From the NCBI RefSeq assembly GCF_021922985.1, contig NZ_CP040788.1:2480001-2544000 (forward strand): a DNA stretch of 64,000 nucleotides, in the 5' to 3' direction. This document shows, in pieces, positions 1 through 7,700 of this stretch (the first letter of the stretch is position 1; each line of letters opens with the position of its first letter). The translations under genes and the position numbers were made by a program. The DNA comes from Clavibacter michiganensis subsp. tessellarius (lineage in GTDB: Bacteria; Actinomycetota; Actinomycetes; Actinomycetales; Microbacteriaceae). The notes below the pieces were generated by a model, which saw only the letters and a list, made by a program, of their open reading frames with translations, was not told the origin of the DNA and ran no database searches.

Positions 1-75
1 GCCGCACGCCGTCAACGCGAACGCGGAGAACGCCGCGACCGCGACGACCGCGGGGGCGAGAGCGCGGCGATCCAC
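1..75 (-). CDS. Lipoprotein, N-terminal 25 codons only (runs off the window)
   Basis: A GTG at 73-75 on the minus strand opens a frame reading MDRRALAPAVVAVAAFSA followed by FALTACG, a basic start, a hydrophobic run and a lipobox (LTAC) ending in the Cys that would be lipidated. A strong ribosome binding site (AGGAAGGGG) lies about six bases upstream of the GTG. The rest of the gene is left of the window, so its function cannot be named; it is an exported, membrane-anchored protein. Confidence 0.7.
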   Translation of the reverse strand, partial: MDRRALAPAVVAVAAFSAFALTACG

Positions 76-149
76 GGTGATCCCCTTCCTCGCCGGTCGT
101 CGTCCGTCCACGCTACGACACGGACGGGAGTCGCCTCCGGCGCACGGGC

Positions 150-1553
150 TCAGGACGCGGACGCCGCCCCCACCCGCGCATCCGCCCCGCGCACCCGCAG
201 CATCAGCAGCAGCCCCGCGAGCAGCACGATCACGATGCCGATGATGCCGAAGCGGGTGTCGCCCGTGATCGCCACCGCGATGCCGAACAGGCCGGGCGCG
301 AGGAACGAGACCGCGCGGCCGGTGGTCGTGTAGAGGCCGAACATCTCGCCCTCGCGGCCGGCGGGGGAGATCCGCGCGAGGAACGTGCGGCTCGACGACT
401 GCACCGGCCCCACGAAGAGGCAGAGGAACAGGCCCGTCGCCCAGAAGCCGGCCTTGGCGTCGCCGACCGCGAGCACCGCGGACCCGCCGACGATGAGGCA
501 CGCGAGCGACACGAGGATGACGGGCTTCGCGCCGAACCGGTCGTCGAACCAGCCGGCCGCGAACGTGCCGATGCCGGCCACGATGTTGGCCGCGACGCCG
601 AACAGCAGCACCTCGGTGGTCGTGAACCCGAAGACCTGGGCGGCGATGATCGCCCCGAACGTGAACACCGCCGCGAGCCCGTCGCGGAACACGGCGCTCG
701 CGAGCAGGAACACGAGCACGCGCGGCGACTCCCGGTACAGCTCGGCGATCCGGCGGAACAGCGTGCCGTACGACGCGAGGATCCCTTGCCGCGCGCGACC
801 CGGCGCTGCGGCGATCTCGGGCACGCCCACCAGCACGGGGATCGAGAACACGGCGCACCAGATCGCGGCGACGAGGATCGCGATGCGCACGTCGAGCGCG
901 CCGCCCGCCTCGCCCGACGGCAGGCCGAGGAGCCCGGATGCGCCGGGCGTCCCGAAGTCGAAGAGGAAGAGGCCGAGCAGCAGCGCGAGCAGCACGATGC
1001 CGCCCACGTAGCCCATGCCCCAACCGAGGCCGGACACGCGCCCGACCGTGCGCGGCGTGCTCACCTGCACGAGCATCGCGTTGTAGTTCACGCTCGCGAA
1101 CTCGAAGAACACGTTGCCGGTCGCGAGCAGCACGGCGCCGAGCCACAGGTACGACGGCACGGGCTCCACGAAGACCATGCCGAGCATCGCGAGCACCACG
1201 ATCCCGGTGTTGATCCCGAGCCAGAGCCGTCGCCGCCCGGATCCGTCGGAGCGCTGCCCGAGCACGGGCGCGAGCACCGCGATGAGGAGGCCCGCGAGGG
1301 TGAGCGCGAGCGAGATGACGCCGGACGTGTCGGCCTTCGCGGCCACGAGCGCCGGGTTCCGGGCGTCGTCCCCGGCGGCGGCGACGATGGCCGGATCCAC
1401 GAACAGGCTGCTGGCGAGGTACGTGCTGAAGACGAAGGTGGTGACCACCGCGTTGAAGGCCGCGGACCCCCAGTCCCACAGCGCCCACGCGGCGACGCGT
1501 CGGCGGGGCGGGGCGGCGGGCTCGTCGATGCGTCCGGGCGCGGTGGTGCTCAT
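150..1553 (-). CDS. MFS transporter, UMF1 (Atg22-like) family
   Basis: A 467-residue polytopic membrane protein with about twelve hydrophobic segments. The N-terminal stretch AWALWDWGSAAFNAVVTTF at about residues 22-40 is the signature of the UMF1/Atg22-like branch of the major facilitator superfamily, whose members export small solutes such as amino acids; the substrate here is unknown. The length is normal for the family. No Shine-Dalgarno is visible before the ATG; instead TAGGTT ends six bases upstream, so the mRNA is probably leaderless. It is divergent from the kinase-like gene at 1626. Confidence 0.85.
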   Translation of the reverse strand: MSTTAPGRIDEPAAPPRRRVAAWALWDWGSAAFNAVVTTFVFSTYLASSLFVDPAIVAAAGDDARNPALVAAKADTSGVISLALTLAGLLIAVLAPVLGQRSDGSGRRRLWLGINTGIVVLAMLGMVFVEPVPSYLWLGAVLLATGNVFFEFASVNYNAMLVQVSTPRTVGRVSGLGWGMGYVGGIVLLALLLGLFLFDFGTPGASGLLGLPSGEAGGALDVRIAILVAAIWCAVFSIPVLVGVPEIAAAPGRARQGILASYGTLFRRIAELYRESPRVLVFLLASAVFRDGLAAVFTFGAIIAAQVFGFTTTEVLLFGVAANIVAGIGTFAAGWFDDRFGAKPVILVSLACLIVGGSAVLAVGDAKAGFWATGLFLCLFVGPVQSSSRTFLARISPAGREGEMFGLYTTTGRAVSFLAPGLFGIAVAITGDTRFGIIGIVIVLLAGLLLMLRVRGADARVGAASAS

Positions 1554-1559
1554 GCTCGC

Positions 1560-1619
1560 AACCTAGTCGGTGGACGTGTCGCGGCAGGGTCGCCGGGCGA
1601 ACGGACCCGCCCCTACGCT
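1560..1619. promoter_or_regulatory. Back-to-back leaderless promoters
   Basis: Minus strand: TAGGTT (1565-1560), six bases, then ATG at 1553. Plus strand: TACGCT (1614-1619), six bases, then ATG at 1626. Both fit a sigma-A -10 box placing the transcription start at the first base of the start codon. Neither gene has a Shine-Dalgarno. Confidence 0.6.
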
Positions 1620-1625
1620 GGCCCG

Positions 1626-2372
1626 ATGGACGGACCCCTCGACGGCGGGAACATGAACCGCGTCGAGCGCGAGGGCGACACCGTCCTCCGCGACGCCGGC
1701 CCCTGGACCCCGACCGTGCACCGCTACCTGCGGCACCTGGCGCTCGCGGGCGTCGACGGGATCCCCGAGCCGCTCGGCGTCGAGGGCGGCCGCGAGCGGC
1801 TCACGTTCCTCGACGGCACCGTGCCCGTCTACCCGCTGCCCGACTGGATCTGGGCCGACGACGTGCTCGTCCAGGCCGGCCGGCGCCTCCGCGAGCTGCA
1901 CGACGCCAGCGTCGGCTTCATGCTCGGTGGCGCCGTGTGGCAGTCGGAGGTCAAGGTGCCCGCCGAGGTGATCTGCCACAACGACTTCGCGCCGCACAAC
2001 CTCGTCTTCGCCGACGGCCGCCTCACCGGCGTGATCGACGTGGACATGTGCTCGCCCGGCCCGCGCATCTGGGACATCGCGTACCTCGCCACGCGCGCGG
2101 TGCCGCTCACGGGATCGACGCCGGAGGGCGCGCCCGGCATGGACGACGCCCGCCGCCGGGTGGCCCTGCTCCTCGACGCGTACGGATCCGACGCGACCTG
2201 GACCGACGTGATCCGCGTCGCCATGCTGCGCCTCCACGACCTCGCCGAGATGTCCGACGCCAAGGCCGACGAGCTCGGCAGGCCGCACCTCCGCGACGAG
2301 GCCGTGCTCTACCGGGCCGACGCCGCGCATCTCCGCCAGATCCTCGCCGCGGACCGCGCACCCGGAGGCTGA
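1626..2372 (+). CDS. Aminoglycoside phosphotransferase (APH)-family kinase
   Basis: A 248-residue protein with the APH/choline-kinase catalytic core. ICHNDFAPHN, with His118, Asn119, Asp120 and Asn125, is the catalytic loop, and VIDVDMCSPGPRIWDIAY, with Asp138, is the metal-binding loop. Small members of the family phosphorylate aminoglycosides, homoserine, choline or other alcohols; the substrate cannot be read from the sequence, and drug resistance should not be assumed. The N-terminal lobe is short compared with drug-modifying enzymes. The ATG at 1626 is chosen because it follows a leaderless -10 box; the frame stays open upstream but only as an antisense shadow of the MFS gene. Confidence 0.85.
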   Translation: MDGPLDGGNMNRVEREGDTVLRDAGPWTPTVHRYLRHLALAGVDGIPEPLGVEGGRERLTFLDGTVPVYPLPDWIWADDVLVQAGRRLRELHDASVGFMLGGAVWQSEVKVPAEVICHNDFAPHNLVFADGRLTGVIDVDMCSPGPRIWDIAYLATRAVPLTGSTPEGAPGMDDARRRVALLLDAYGSDATWTDVIRVAMLRLHDLAEMSDAKADELGRPHLRDEAVLYRADAAHLRQILAADRAPGG

Positions 2373-2445
2373 ACGCCGACCCGGCGACCCGCCGACCCCT
2401 CGGGTCAGCGCCGGGGCCGCGGCCGGGGCCGGCCGACCGCCGCCC

Positions 2446-2865
2446 TCACCCGCGCGGCAGCAGCCCCGCGACCTCCCGCAGCACGTCCGCGTCCTCGTAG
2501 GCGAGCCCCAGGCCGATCGCCTCCGGTACCGGGAACCATGCCACGCGCTGCCCCTCGGTGAGCGCGATGTCCTCCGCCGGCACATCGAGCCGCGCCGTGA
2601 ACGTGTGCTCCATCCCGTAGGAGCGCGTCCGCGTCATCAGGTGCGTGACCTCCGCGGGCGGGATCCGGGCGCCGAGCTCCTCCTCCACCTCCCGCACGAT
2701 GCACGCGAGCGGCGTCTCCGGCGGCTCGAGCATGCCGCCGGGCAGCGCCCACATCCCGGGGAACGGGATGGTCGGGATGTCGTCGCGCAGCTGCAGGAGG
2801 ATCCGGCCGCTCCCGTCGACGAGCACCACCTGGCAGCCCTCGGGGAGCGCGGAGCCGTCGGTCAC
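2446..2865 (-). CDS. NUDIX hydrolase
   Basis: A 139-residue protein with a complete Nudix box at about residues 44-66: a Gly, five residues, Glu, seven residues, then REVEEELG, matching GX5EX7REUXEEXGU, which binds Mg2+ and cleaves nucleoside diphosphates linked to another group. ALPGGMLEPPET is the typical entry to the box. The GTG start overlaps the stop of the MarR gene by four bases (GTGA), so the two are translationally coupled. Substrate unknown. Confidence 0.9.
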   Translation of the reverse strand: MTDGSALPEGCQVVLVDGSGRILLQLRDDIPTIPFPGMWALPGGMLEPPETPLACIVREVEEELGARIPPAEVTHLMTRTRSYGMEHTFTARLDVPAEDIALTEGQRVAWFPVPEAIGLGLAYEDADVLREVAGLLPRG

Positions 2866-3356
2866 GGGGCCGTCGCCGCGTCCGGTCCGTCCATCGTGTG
2901 CGCCGTCATCGCGATCGCCGCGCGCGCGATGTCCTCCGCGGTCTCCTCGGATCCGAGCCCCGGCGACGCCCGCAGCGCCACCTCGGCAGCCGCGCGGTAG
3001 TCGGCCGCCACGTGCGCGAGCTTGGCGCGGCCGGTGTCGGTGAGCTCGAGGAAGACGCTGCGCCGATCCCGCGGGTTGGGTACGCGGTCGAGGAGCCCGG
3101 CGCCCACCAGCCGGTCGATCACCGCGGTCACGGCGCCCGTGCCCATGGAGATCTCGGAGGCGAGCAGCTTCGGGGTCATGCGGCCGAGGTCGCCGACGAC
3201 GCTGATGACGGTCAGGTCGGTCGTGTTCATCCCGACGTCGTGGGCGATGCGCGTCCGCAGCTGCCGCTGCGCCGTCTCCACCATGTGCAGCGCGTTCGCG
3301 AGCGCGTCCACGGCCGCGGCGTCGCGGCGTCGCGGAGCGGTCTTCTCCGGGGTCAT
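2862..3356 (-). CDS. MarR-family transcriptional regulator
   Basis: About 164 residues from the ATG at 3356. The middle carries the MarR winged helix: a recognition segment around SEISMGTGAVTAVIDRL, then the wing NPRDRRSVFLELTDTG, which is the family hallmark. MarR proteins bind palindromic operators as dimers and are released by small ligands. The frame is open to 3452, but the 3356 ATG (AGGGA eight bases upstream) gives a normal MarR length. It is divergent from the surface-protein cassette at 3580 and probably controls the palindrome at 3506-3520; this is inferred. Confidence 0.85.
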   Translation of the reverse strand: MTPEKTAPRRRDAAAVDALANALHMVETAQRQLRTRIAHDVGMNTTDLTVISVVGDLGRMTPKLLASEISMGTGAVTAVIDRLVGAGLLDRVPNPRDRRSVFLELTDTGRAKLAHVAADYRAAAEVALRASPGLGSEETAEDIARAAIAMTAHTMDGPDAATAP

Positions 3357-3453
3357 GGGCGGTGTCCCTGCGTCGGGGATCCGGGCGGATCCGGGTGCGG
3401 TCCAGCGACTGTAACGCGGCGCGAGGGGGCTCATCCGCTCCGCGAACGGCATG

Positions 3454-3520
3454 CCCCCCGCAGTGGGGGGATTGCGCGGAATCTGAGTAGCTGTATATTC
3501 GAGTTACTTGCAAAGCGAGT
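3454..3520 (+). promoter_or_regulatory. Promoter of the SipW/TasA-type cassette with a MarR-like operator
   Basis: TTGCGC (3472-3477), 16 bases, TATATT (3494-3499) form a good sigma-A promoter reading towards 3580. A dyad, ACTTGC-AAA-GCGAGT at 3506-3520, one mismatch in six per arm, sits on the expected transcription start, the usual place for a MarR operator. Upstream, a C6 and a G6 run (3454-3459 and 3465-3470) form a hairpin that insulates the two divergent units. The area is AT-richer than its surroundings. Confidence 0.55.
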
Positions 3521-3579
3521 CAAACTTCCTCCCCGGGCCCACCCCGCCCGTCCCACCCCGATCCGCCAGGAGCCAGAAC

Positions 3580-4248
3580 ATGTCGAACCACATCGCCCCC
3601 GCCGCCAAGACCAAGCGCGTCCGCTTCGCCCCCCTCGCCATCGCGACCGGCGTCGCCGCGGCCGTCCTCCTCTCCGTCTCGATGTCCGGCACGCTGTCGG
3701 GCTTCGTCGCCTCGATCACCAACGACACCAACACGGCGGCCTCCGGCTCGCTCGTCATGCAGGAGTCGCAGGCCGGCGCCAACGGCGCCCCGACCGTCAC
3801 CTGCCTCAGCACGAGCGCGGCGACCGGCGTCGACTCCAACGCCGCCACCTGCTCCACCATCAACAAGTTCGGCGGCTCGACCACGATGGTCCCCGGCCAG
3901 ACGGTCACGAGCGTCGTCAACATCAAGAACGTCGGCACGTCGAAGGCCGCGACCTTCACGCTGACCCCGGGCGCGACCTGCACCCAGACCAAGAACGGCA
4001 CGGTCAACGGCTCCGCCACCGACTTCTGCTCCAAGCTCAACGTCGTCATCACGGCCGCCGGCTCCACCGCGCCCGTCTTCTCCGGCACCGCCGCGACCCT
4101 CGCCGGCTCCTCCGCCAAGACGCTGACCGCCCTCGCCGCGAACGGCAGCACCGACTTCACGTTCGCCGTCACGCTCGACTCCTCCGCCGGCAACACGTAC
4201 CAGGGCCTCGGTGCGTCGCTGCCCCTCACCTGGACCTTCGCGGCCTAG
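3580..4248 (+). CDS. SipW-dependent (TasA/CalY-like) secreted surface protein
   Basis: A 222-residue protein with a basic N-terminus (KTKRVRF), a hydrophobic helix (about residues 16-36) and then GFVASITNDTNTAASGSL, the arrangement seen after the signal peptide in substrates of SipW-type signal peptidases. The mature part is Thr/Ser/Ala/Gly-rich with Cys residues and predicted beta structure, and has little other recognisable homology. TasA-class proteins form extracellular fibres; fibre formation here is inferred only from the neighbouring SipW-type peptidase. The start at 3580 has a proper RBS (AGGAG); an open TTG further upstream lies inside the promoter and is rejected. Confidence 0.75.
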   Translation: MSNHIAPAAKTKRVRFAPLAIATGVAAAVLLSVSMSGTLSGFVASITNDTNTAASGSLVMQESQAGANGAPTVTCLSTSAATGVDSNAATCSTINKFGGSTTMVPGQTVTSVVNIKNVGTSKAATFTLTPGATCTQTKNGTVNGSATDFCSKLNVVITAAGSTAPVFSGTAATLAGSSAKTLTALAANGSTDFTFAVTLDSSAGNTYQGLGASLPLTWTFAA

Positions 4249-4262
4249 TCCCCGCACGACCC

Positions 4263-4288
4263 GGCGGGGCCGCCACGGCGGCCCCGCC
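4263..4288 (+). terminator. GC-rich hairpin between surface-protein gene and peptidase gene
   Basis: Perfect 12-base arms GGCGGGGCCGCC (4263-4274) and GGCGGCCCCGCC (4277-4288), 15 bases after the stop of the surface-protein gene, without a T run. It probably partly terminates or stabilises the 3' end of the first cistron so that the structural protein is made in excess of the peptidase. Confidence 0.5.
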
Positions 4289-4349
4289 CTCCGCGCGACC
4301 ATCCCCACGCGCGCCCATCCCCATGAGCCCCTGACCCGGGAGGTGCCCC

Positions 4350-5435
4350 ATGACCGACATCCAGGACCGCGCGACCGCCCCCGCGACCGCTCCCCTTCCC
4401 CCGACCGCCTCCGCGATCGACGCCCTCGAGATCGACGCCCTCGAGCTCGACCTCCTCGAGCTGGACCTCCTCGAGCTCGACGCCGTCGACCTCGAGCCCG
4501 TCGAGCGGGATGCCGTCGACCTGGACGTCCTCGTCACGGAGGAGGCGGACCTCGACCCCGCCTCCTCCGTCCTCCCCGCGCGCGGCGCCGCCCGCCGGGC
4601 CGCGCGCACCTCCCGCTCCGTCCGCCGCCGCACCGTCGTGATGTGGACGGCCACCGTCCTCCTCACGCTCCTCGTCGCGGCGACGCTCCTCTTCCAGGCC
4701 TCCGGCGGCCGCTGGTTCGTCGTGCAGACGCCGTCGATGGGCACCACGGCCCCCGTCGGCACGCTGCTGCTCACCACCCCCGTCCTCCTCGAGGACGTGC
4801 AGGTGGGCGACGTCGTCAGCTTCCACCCCTCCACCACCCCCGCCGAGACCTACACGCACCGCGTCATCGGGGTCGACGCCGACGGCCTCACCACCCGGGG
4901 CGACATCAACGGCGCCGTGGACCCGTGGAAGACCGACCAGGAGCACCTCGTCGGCGAGGCCACGACGATCCTCCCCGGCTTCGGCTGGCTCGCGAAGGGC
5001 CTGCCGCTGATGCTCGCGGGCCTCGTGATCGTGATGATCCTCACCCGCCTCATCGGCTCGCCCACGCACCGCGCCTCGATGCGCATGCTCGGCGGATCCC
5101 TCGTCGCCGCCTTCACCGTCTTCCTCCTGAAGCCGTTCGTCGGCCTCGTCGTCCTCGACGCCGTGACGGCCGGCAGCGACGTCCGCGCCACCGTCGTCAA
5201 CACCGGCCTGCTGCCCATCCGGGTCGCGGCCGAGGGCGGCACCGCCACCTCCGTCGTCTCCGGCGCGGTCGGCACGATCACCGCCCCCGCCGGCGAGGCC
5301 GGGAAGTTCCACGACATCTCGTCCACGCTCGACCTGCCGCTCTGGGGCTGGGTCGTCTTCTTCGGCCTCTGCGCCGTCCCCCTCCTCTACACGCTGGTCG
5401 TCGGCCTCCCCGCCGAGGAGGAGCGCCGCGCATGA
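4350..5435 (+). CDS. Signal peptidase I, SipW (ER/archaeal) type
   Basis: A 361-residue membrane protease. After a TM helix (about residues 97-117), VVQTPSMGTT holds the nucleophile Ser129, and TYTHRVIGV holds His170 where ordinary bacterial leader peptidases have Lys; the Ser-His arrangement defines the SipW class. Two or three further hydrophobic segments follow, with a C-terminal anchor at about 335-355. It should process the preceding protein and probably the following one. Unusual: cytosolic residues 24-58 are seven five-residue units (DALEI, DALEL, DLLEL, DLLEL, DAVDL, EPVER, DAVDL) that I know of in no signal peptidase. It overlaps the next gene by four bases. Confidence 0.85.
   Translation: MTDIQDRATAPATAPLPPTASAIDALEIDALELDLLELDLLELDAVDLEPVERDAVDLDVLVTEEADLDPASSVLPARGAARRAARTSRSVRRRTVVMWTATVLLTLLVAATLLFQASGGRWFVVQTPSMGTTAPVGTLLLTTPVLLEDVQVGDVVSFHPSTTPAETYTHRVIGVDADGLTTRGDINGAVDPWKTDQEHLVGEATTILPGFGWLAKGLPLMLAGLVIVMILTRLIGSPTHRASMRMLGGSLVAAFTVFLLKPFVGLVVLDAVTAGSDVRATVVNTGLLPIRVAAEGGTATSVVSGAVGTITAPAGEAGKFHDISSTLDLPLWGWVVFFGLCAVPLLYTLVVGLPAEEERRA
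4419..4523 (+). repeat. Seven in-frame 15-bp repeat units encoding an acidic pentad repeat
   Basis: Codons 24-58 of the signal peptidase gene. The units follow D-[AL]-[LV]-[ED]-[LI], the best conserved being DLLEL twice in a row. At DNA level they look like GACCTCCTCGAGCTG with third-base changes, so the array probably grew by slippage and then diverged. The pattern is loosely like pentapeptide-repeat proteins but short. Confidence 0.7.
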
Positions 5436-6328
5436 GCGTCGTCGCCCGCCTCCTCGGCCGCGCATCCGCCGCGGACGCTCGCCCCCGCCGCGCCCCGCGC
5501 CTCGCCGGGATCGCGGCCGCCGTCTCCGCGGCCGCCCTCGGCGCCGTGCTTCTCCTCGCGCCGGGCACGAACGGCGCGTACACCGCCGCGATCACCAACA
5601 CGAACAACAGCGCCGCCTCGTCGGCCGCGTTCTTCACCTGCTCGAGCGCGTTCGCGGCCGACAAGGCCAACGCCGTCTTCGCCTACGCGCTGAACGAGGC
5701 GAGCGGATCCACGACGGCCACCGACGCCGCGACCGGCGCCTACCCCGGCACCTACCGCGGATCCATGACCAGCACGAGCGTCAGCCCGCAGGCCTGCCCC
5801 CGCGACGCCGGCGGCGCCTACACGCTGAACGGGTCCACGAGCCAGCTCACCAACTCGCTCATGGCGCAGGGGCCCTCGACCTTCAGCACCGAGCTCTGGT
5901 TCAAGACCACGGTGAAGGGCGGCAAGCTCATCGGCTTCGGCAACTCGGCCACCGGATCCTCGTCGGCCTACGACCGCCACACCTACGTCTCCACGACCGG
6001 GCAGCTCGTCTTCGGCACCTACAACAACGGCTACCAGACGCTCACGAGCCCGGCGAACGTCGCCGACGGCGCCTGGCACCACGTGGTCTCGACCATGTCG
6101 CCGAGCACGGGAATGATCCTCTACGTCGACGGCGCGCGCGTCGCCGGCAACACGGCGTTCACCGCGCCGGAGAGCAACACCGGCTACTGGCGGATCGGCT
6201 ACGACAACACGTCGGGTTGGCCGAACCCGGGCAACAACTACTTCACGGGCAGCATGCGCTTCGCCGCGCTCTACAAGACGGCGCTCACGGCGACGCAGGT
6301 CAAGGCCCACTACGACGCCGGCCGCTGA
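5432..6328 (+). CDS. Secreted LamG/concanavalin-like protein with SipW-type leader
   Basis: A 298-residue protein starting with an ATGA overlap on the peptidase stop. The leader has Arg clusters, a hydrophobic helix at about residues 24-44 and then GTNGAYTAAITNTNNSAASS, closely matching the post-helix motif of the protein at 3580, so both are probably cut by the encoded SipW-type peptidase. Residues from about 65 form one LamG-like jelly roll: AYTLNGSTSQL, STFSTELWFKT, GAWHHVVSTMS, LYVDGARVAG. LamG domains bind carbohydrates or proteins; it could be a surface adhesin or a minor fibre component. The ligand is unknown. Confidence 0.8.
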   Translation: MSVVARLLGRASAADARPRRAPRLAGIAAAVSAAALGAVLLLAPGTNGAYTAAITNTNNSAASSAAFFTCSSAFAADKANAVFAYALNEASGSTTATDAATGAYPGTYRGSMTSTSVSPQACPRDAGGAYTLNGSTSQLTNSLMAQGPSTFSTELWFKTTVKGGKLIGFGNSATGSSSAYDRHTYVSTTGQLVFGTYNNGYQTLTSPANVADGAWHHVVSTMSPSTGMILYVDGARVAGNTAFTAPESNTGYWRIGYDNTSGWPNPGNNYFTGSMRFAALYKTALTATQVKAHYDAGR

Positions 6329-6344
6329 CCGGCTTCGGACGCGA

Positions 6345-6376
6345 GAGGAGGGACGGCCGTCGGGCCGTCCCTCCTC
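6345..6376. terminator. Bidirectional terminator
   Basis: Perfect 14-bp stem (GAGGAGGGACGGCC at 6345-6358 and GGCCGTCCCTCCTC at 6363-6376) with a GTCG loop, between the convergent LamG gene and the lipoprotein ending at 6403. It is followed by four GTGC tandem units (6381-6396). Confidence 0.8.
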
Positions 6377-6402
6377 GTGTGTGCGTGCGTGCGTGCGTCG
6401 GA

Positions 6403-7374
6403 TCAGCTCGCGGGCACCACGTCCCAGTGCTCGCGGATGAGGCCGCCGTCGACGCGGAAGACGTCGGCCGCGAGGTACGGGTCGTCCGCCTTCGCGCCGA
6501 CCGGCTGCGAGAGGATCCAGACCAGGTCGCCGTCCGAGATCGAGACCACCGCCTGCTGCGCCGGGAACTGCGCGCCGCCCGAGAAGAACGCCTTCAGCGC
6601 GGCCGTGCCGTTCGCGGCGACGGTGTTGTGCTGGAGGTACGCCGGGTCGAACGAGCGGTCGAGCACGCTCGGGTCGTGGTCCTTGAAGAGGGTGTCGTAG
6701 GCGCTCACGGCCAGCTGCCGGTTCGCCTCCTCCTGCTCCTCGGTGGGCGCCGGCTTCCCGGCCGATCCCTGGTAGAGGTCGCTGAACATGGTGTTCGTGT
6801 TGCCGCTCGCGGGCGTGCCCTGCGGCACCGGCTGGTCGAACGACCAGTGCTCGTCGATCTGGCCGTTCGGAGCGACGCGGAACACGTCGAGCGCCGCCTC
6901 GCCGGTGCGCTCGTCGTCCGGGTTCGCGGTGATCTGCCAGTGCACGGCCACGAGGTCGCCGTCGGCGCCGATGTGCTTGACGACGGCCTGCGCGCCGGGG
7001 ATGCGCGCGTGCGCCTGCACGAACTCGTCGAGCAGGCCGCCGGGGCCGGCCTTCGACCCGTGCGAGGTGGCGTCCGGGGCGACGGCCGCGATGACCGCGG
7101 ACTGCGCGGCCTCGCTGGTCGGATCCGGGAACGCGGCGGCGATCAGCTTCGAGACGGCGTCCGCGTTGGCCGACTCCGTGGCGGAGTCGGTGCGGTCGGC
7201 CGTGGTGCCGCCGTCGCCCGCGGGAGCGGTGGCGACGATGGGGGAGGCGTCGGTGGCGGGGTCGGCGGAGGCCGCGGAGGATCCGGCGGCCTGGCAGCCG
7301 GCGAGGACGACGACGCCAGCGAGCGCGGCGGTGCCGCGCGCGAGCAGGGACACGGGAGTTCGTTGAATGCTCAT
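6403..7374 (-). CDS. Lipoprotein with two SnoaL/NTF2-like domains
   Basis: A 323-residue exported lipoprotein: positively charged start, hydrophobic helix and lipobox LAGC with Cys near residue 27, then a low-complexity Ala/Ser/Thr/Asp linker. Two similar SnoaL-like halves follow (about residues 73-190 and 205-323), each ending in a matching strand (VFRVAPNGQIDEHWSF and VFRVDGGLIREHWDVV). SnoaL-like folds form a conical barrel around a hydrophobic pocket and may be enzymes or binding proteins; tandem extracytoplasmic forms are poorly understood. No strong RBS is visible. Confidence 0.75.
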   Translation of the reverse strand: MSIQRTPVSLLARGTAALAGVVVLAGCQAAGSSAASADPATDASPIVATAPAGDGGTTADRTDSATESANADAVSKLIAAAFPDPTSEAAQSAVIAAVAPDATSHGSKAGPGGLLDEFVQAHARIPGAQAVVKHIGADGDLVAVHWQITANPDDERTGEAALDVFRVAPNGQIDEHWSFDQPVPQGTPASGNTNTMFSDLYQGSAGKPAPTEEQEEANRQLAVSAYDTLFKDHDPSVLDRSFDPAYLQHNTVAANGTAALKAFFSGGAQFPAQQAVVSISDGDLVWILSQPVGAKADDPYLAADVFRVDGGLIREHWDVVPAS

Positions 7375-7567
7375 GCATCCACGATGGGGGTGGTGGCTGG
7401 GAAGCTCCGATGTGCATGGACGGCCCGCTGATCGGGAGATCCTGTTATGCGCGACGCCCGCGGTCGAGGTGGACGGGCGGGGGCCTGGCCCCCGGCGGAC
7501 AGCCGCCCCGCCGGATCCCGCGTCCGTTCCGAATTGAGTGGACCGGGTCCCGAGTCGCCCGGCAGGG

Positions 7568-7594
7568 GCCCCCTCGCTGCGCATGCGAGGGGGC
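7568..7594. terminator. Orphan terminator-like hairpin
   Basis: Perfect 10-bp arms GCCCCCTCGC (7568-7577) and GCGAGGGGGC (7585-7594) with a seven-base loop, followed on the plus strand by TTCCCT. No plus-strand gene precedes it, so it either ends an unseen short transcript or belongs to the minus-strand leader of the SnoaL-like gene. Confidence 0.4.
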
Positions 7595-7631
7595 TTCCCT
7601 GCGTGCGGCGTCGCGATCCGCCGGGCGCACG

Positions 7632-7666
7632 AGGAACGGCCCGGCGTCGTGGGCCGGGCCGTTCCT
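7632..7666 (-). terminator. Terminator of the lipoprotein gene at 7701
   Basis: Perfect 14-bp stem, AGGAACGGCCCGGC (7632-7645) and GCCGGGCCGTTCCT (7653-7666), with a seven-base loop, about 35 bases beyond the stop of the minus-strand lipoprotein gene. Confidence 0.75.
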
Positions 7667-7700
7667 GGTGCTGCTGCGGGGGTCGAGCCCCGGGTGGGTG

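Larger units (their letters stand above)
7375..7700. other. 326-bp intergenic region, no gene recognised
   Basis: Lies upstream of the SnoaL-like lipoprotein gene and downstream of the next minus-strand lipoprotein gene. It holds the terminator at 7632-7666, a second hairpin at 7568-7594 and a GGGGGCCTGGCCCCC dyad near 7490. The short open frames have no RBS and look like GC-driven noise. A small RNA ending at the 7568 hairpin is possible but unsupported. Confidence 0.5.

Noticed and set aside
1626..2372. Calling the APH-family gene an antibiotic-resistance gene
   Set aside because: The catalytic motifs are shared by many small-molecule kinases; nothing in the sequence fixes an aminoglycoside substrate.
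3508..3579. Upstream TTG start extending the surface protein by 24 residues
   Set aside because: It lies inside the promoter/operator region, has no RBS, and would bury the signal peptide; the ATG at 3580 has a proper RBS.
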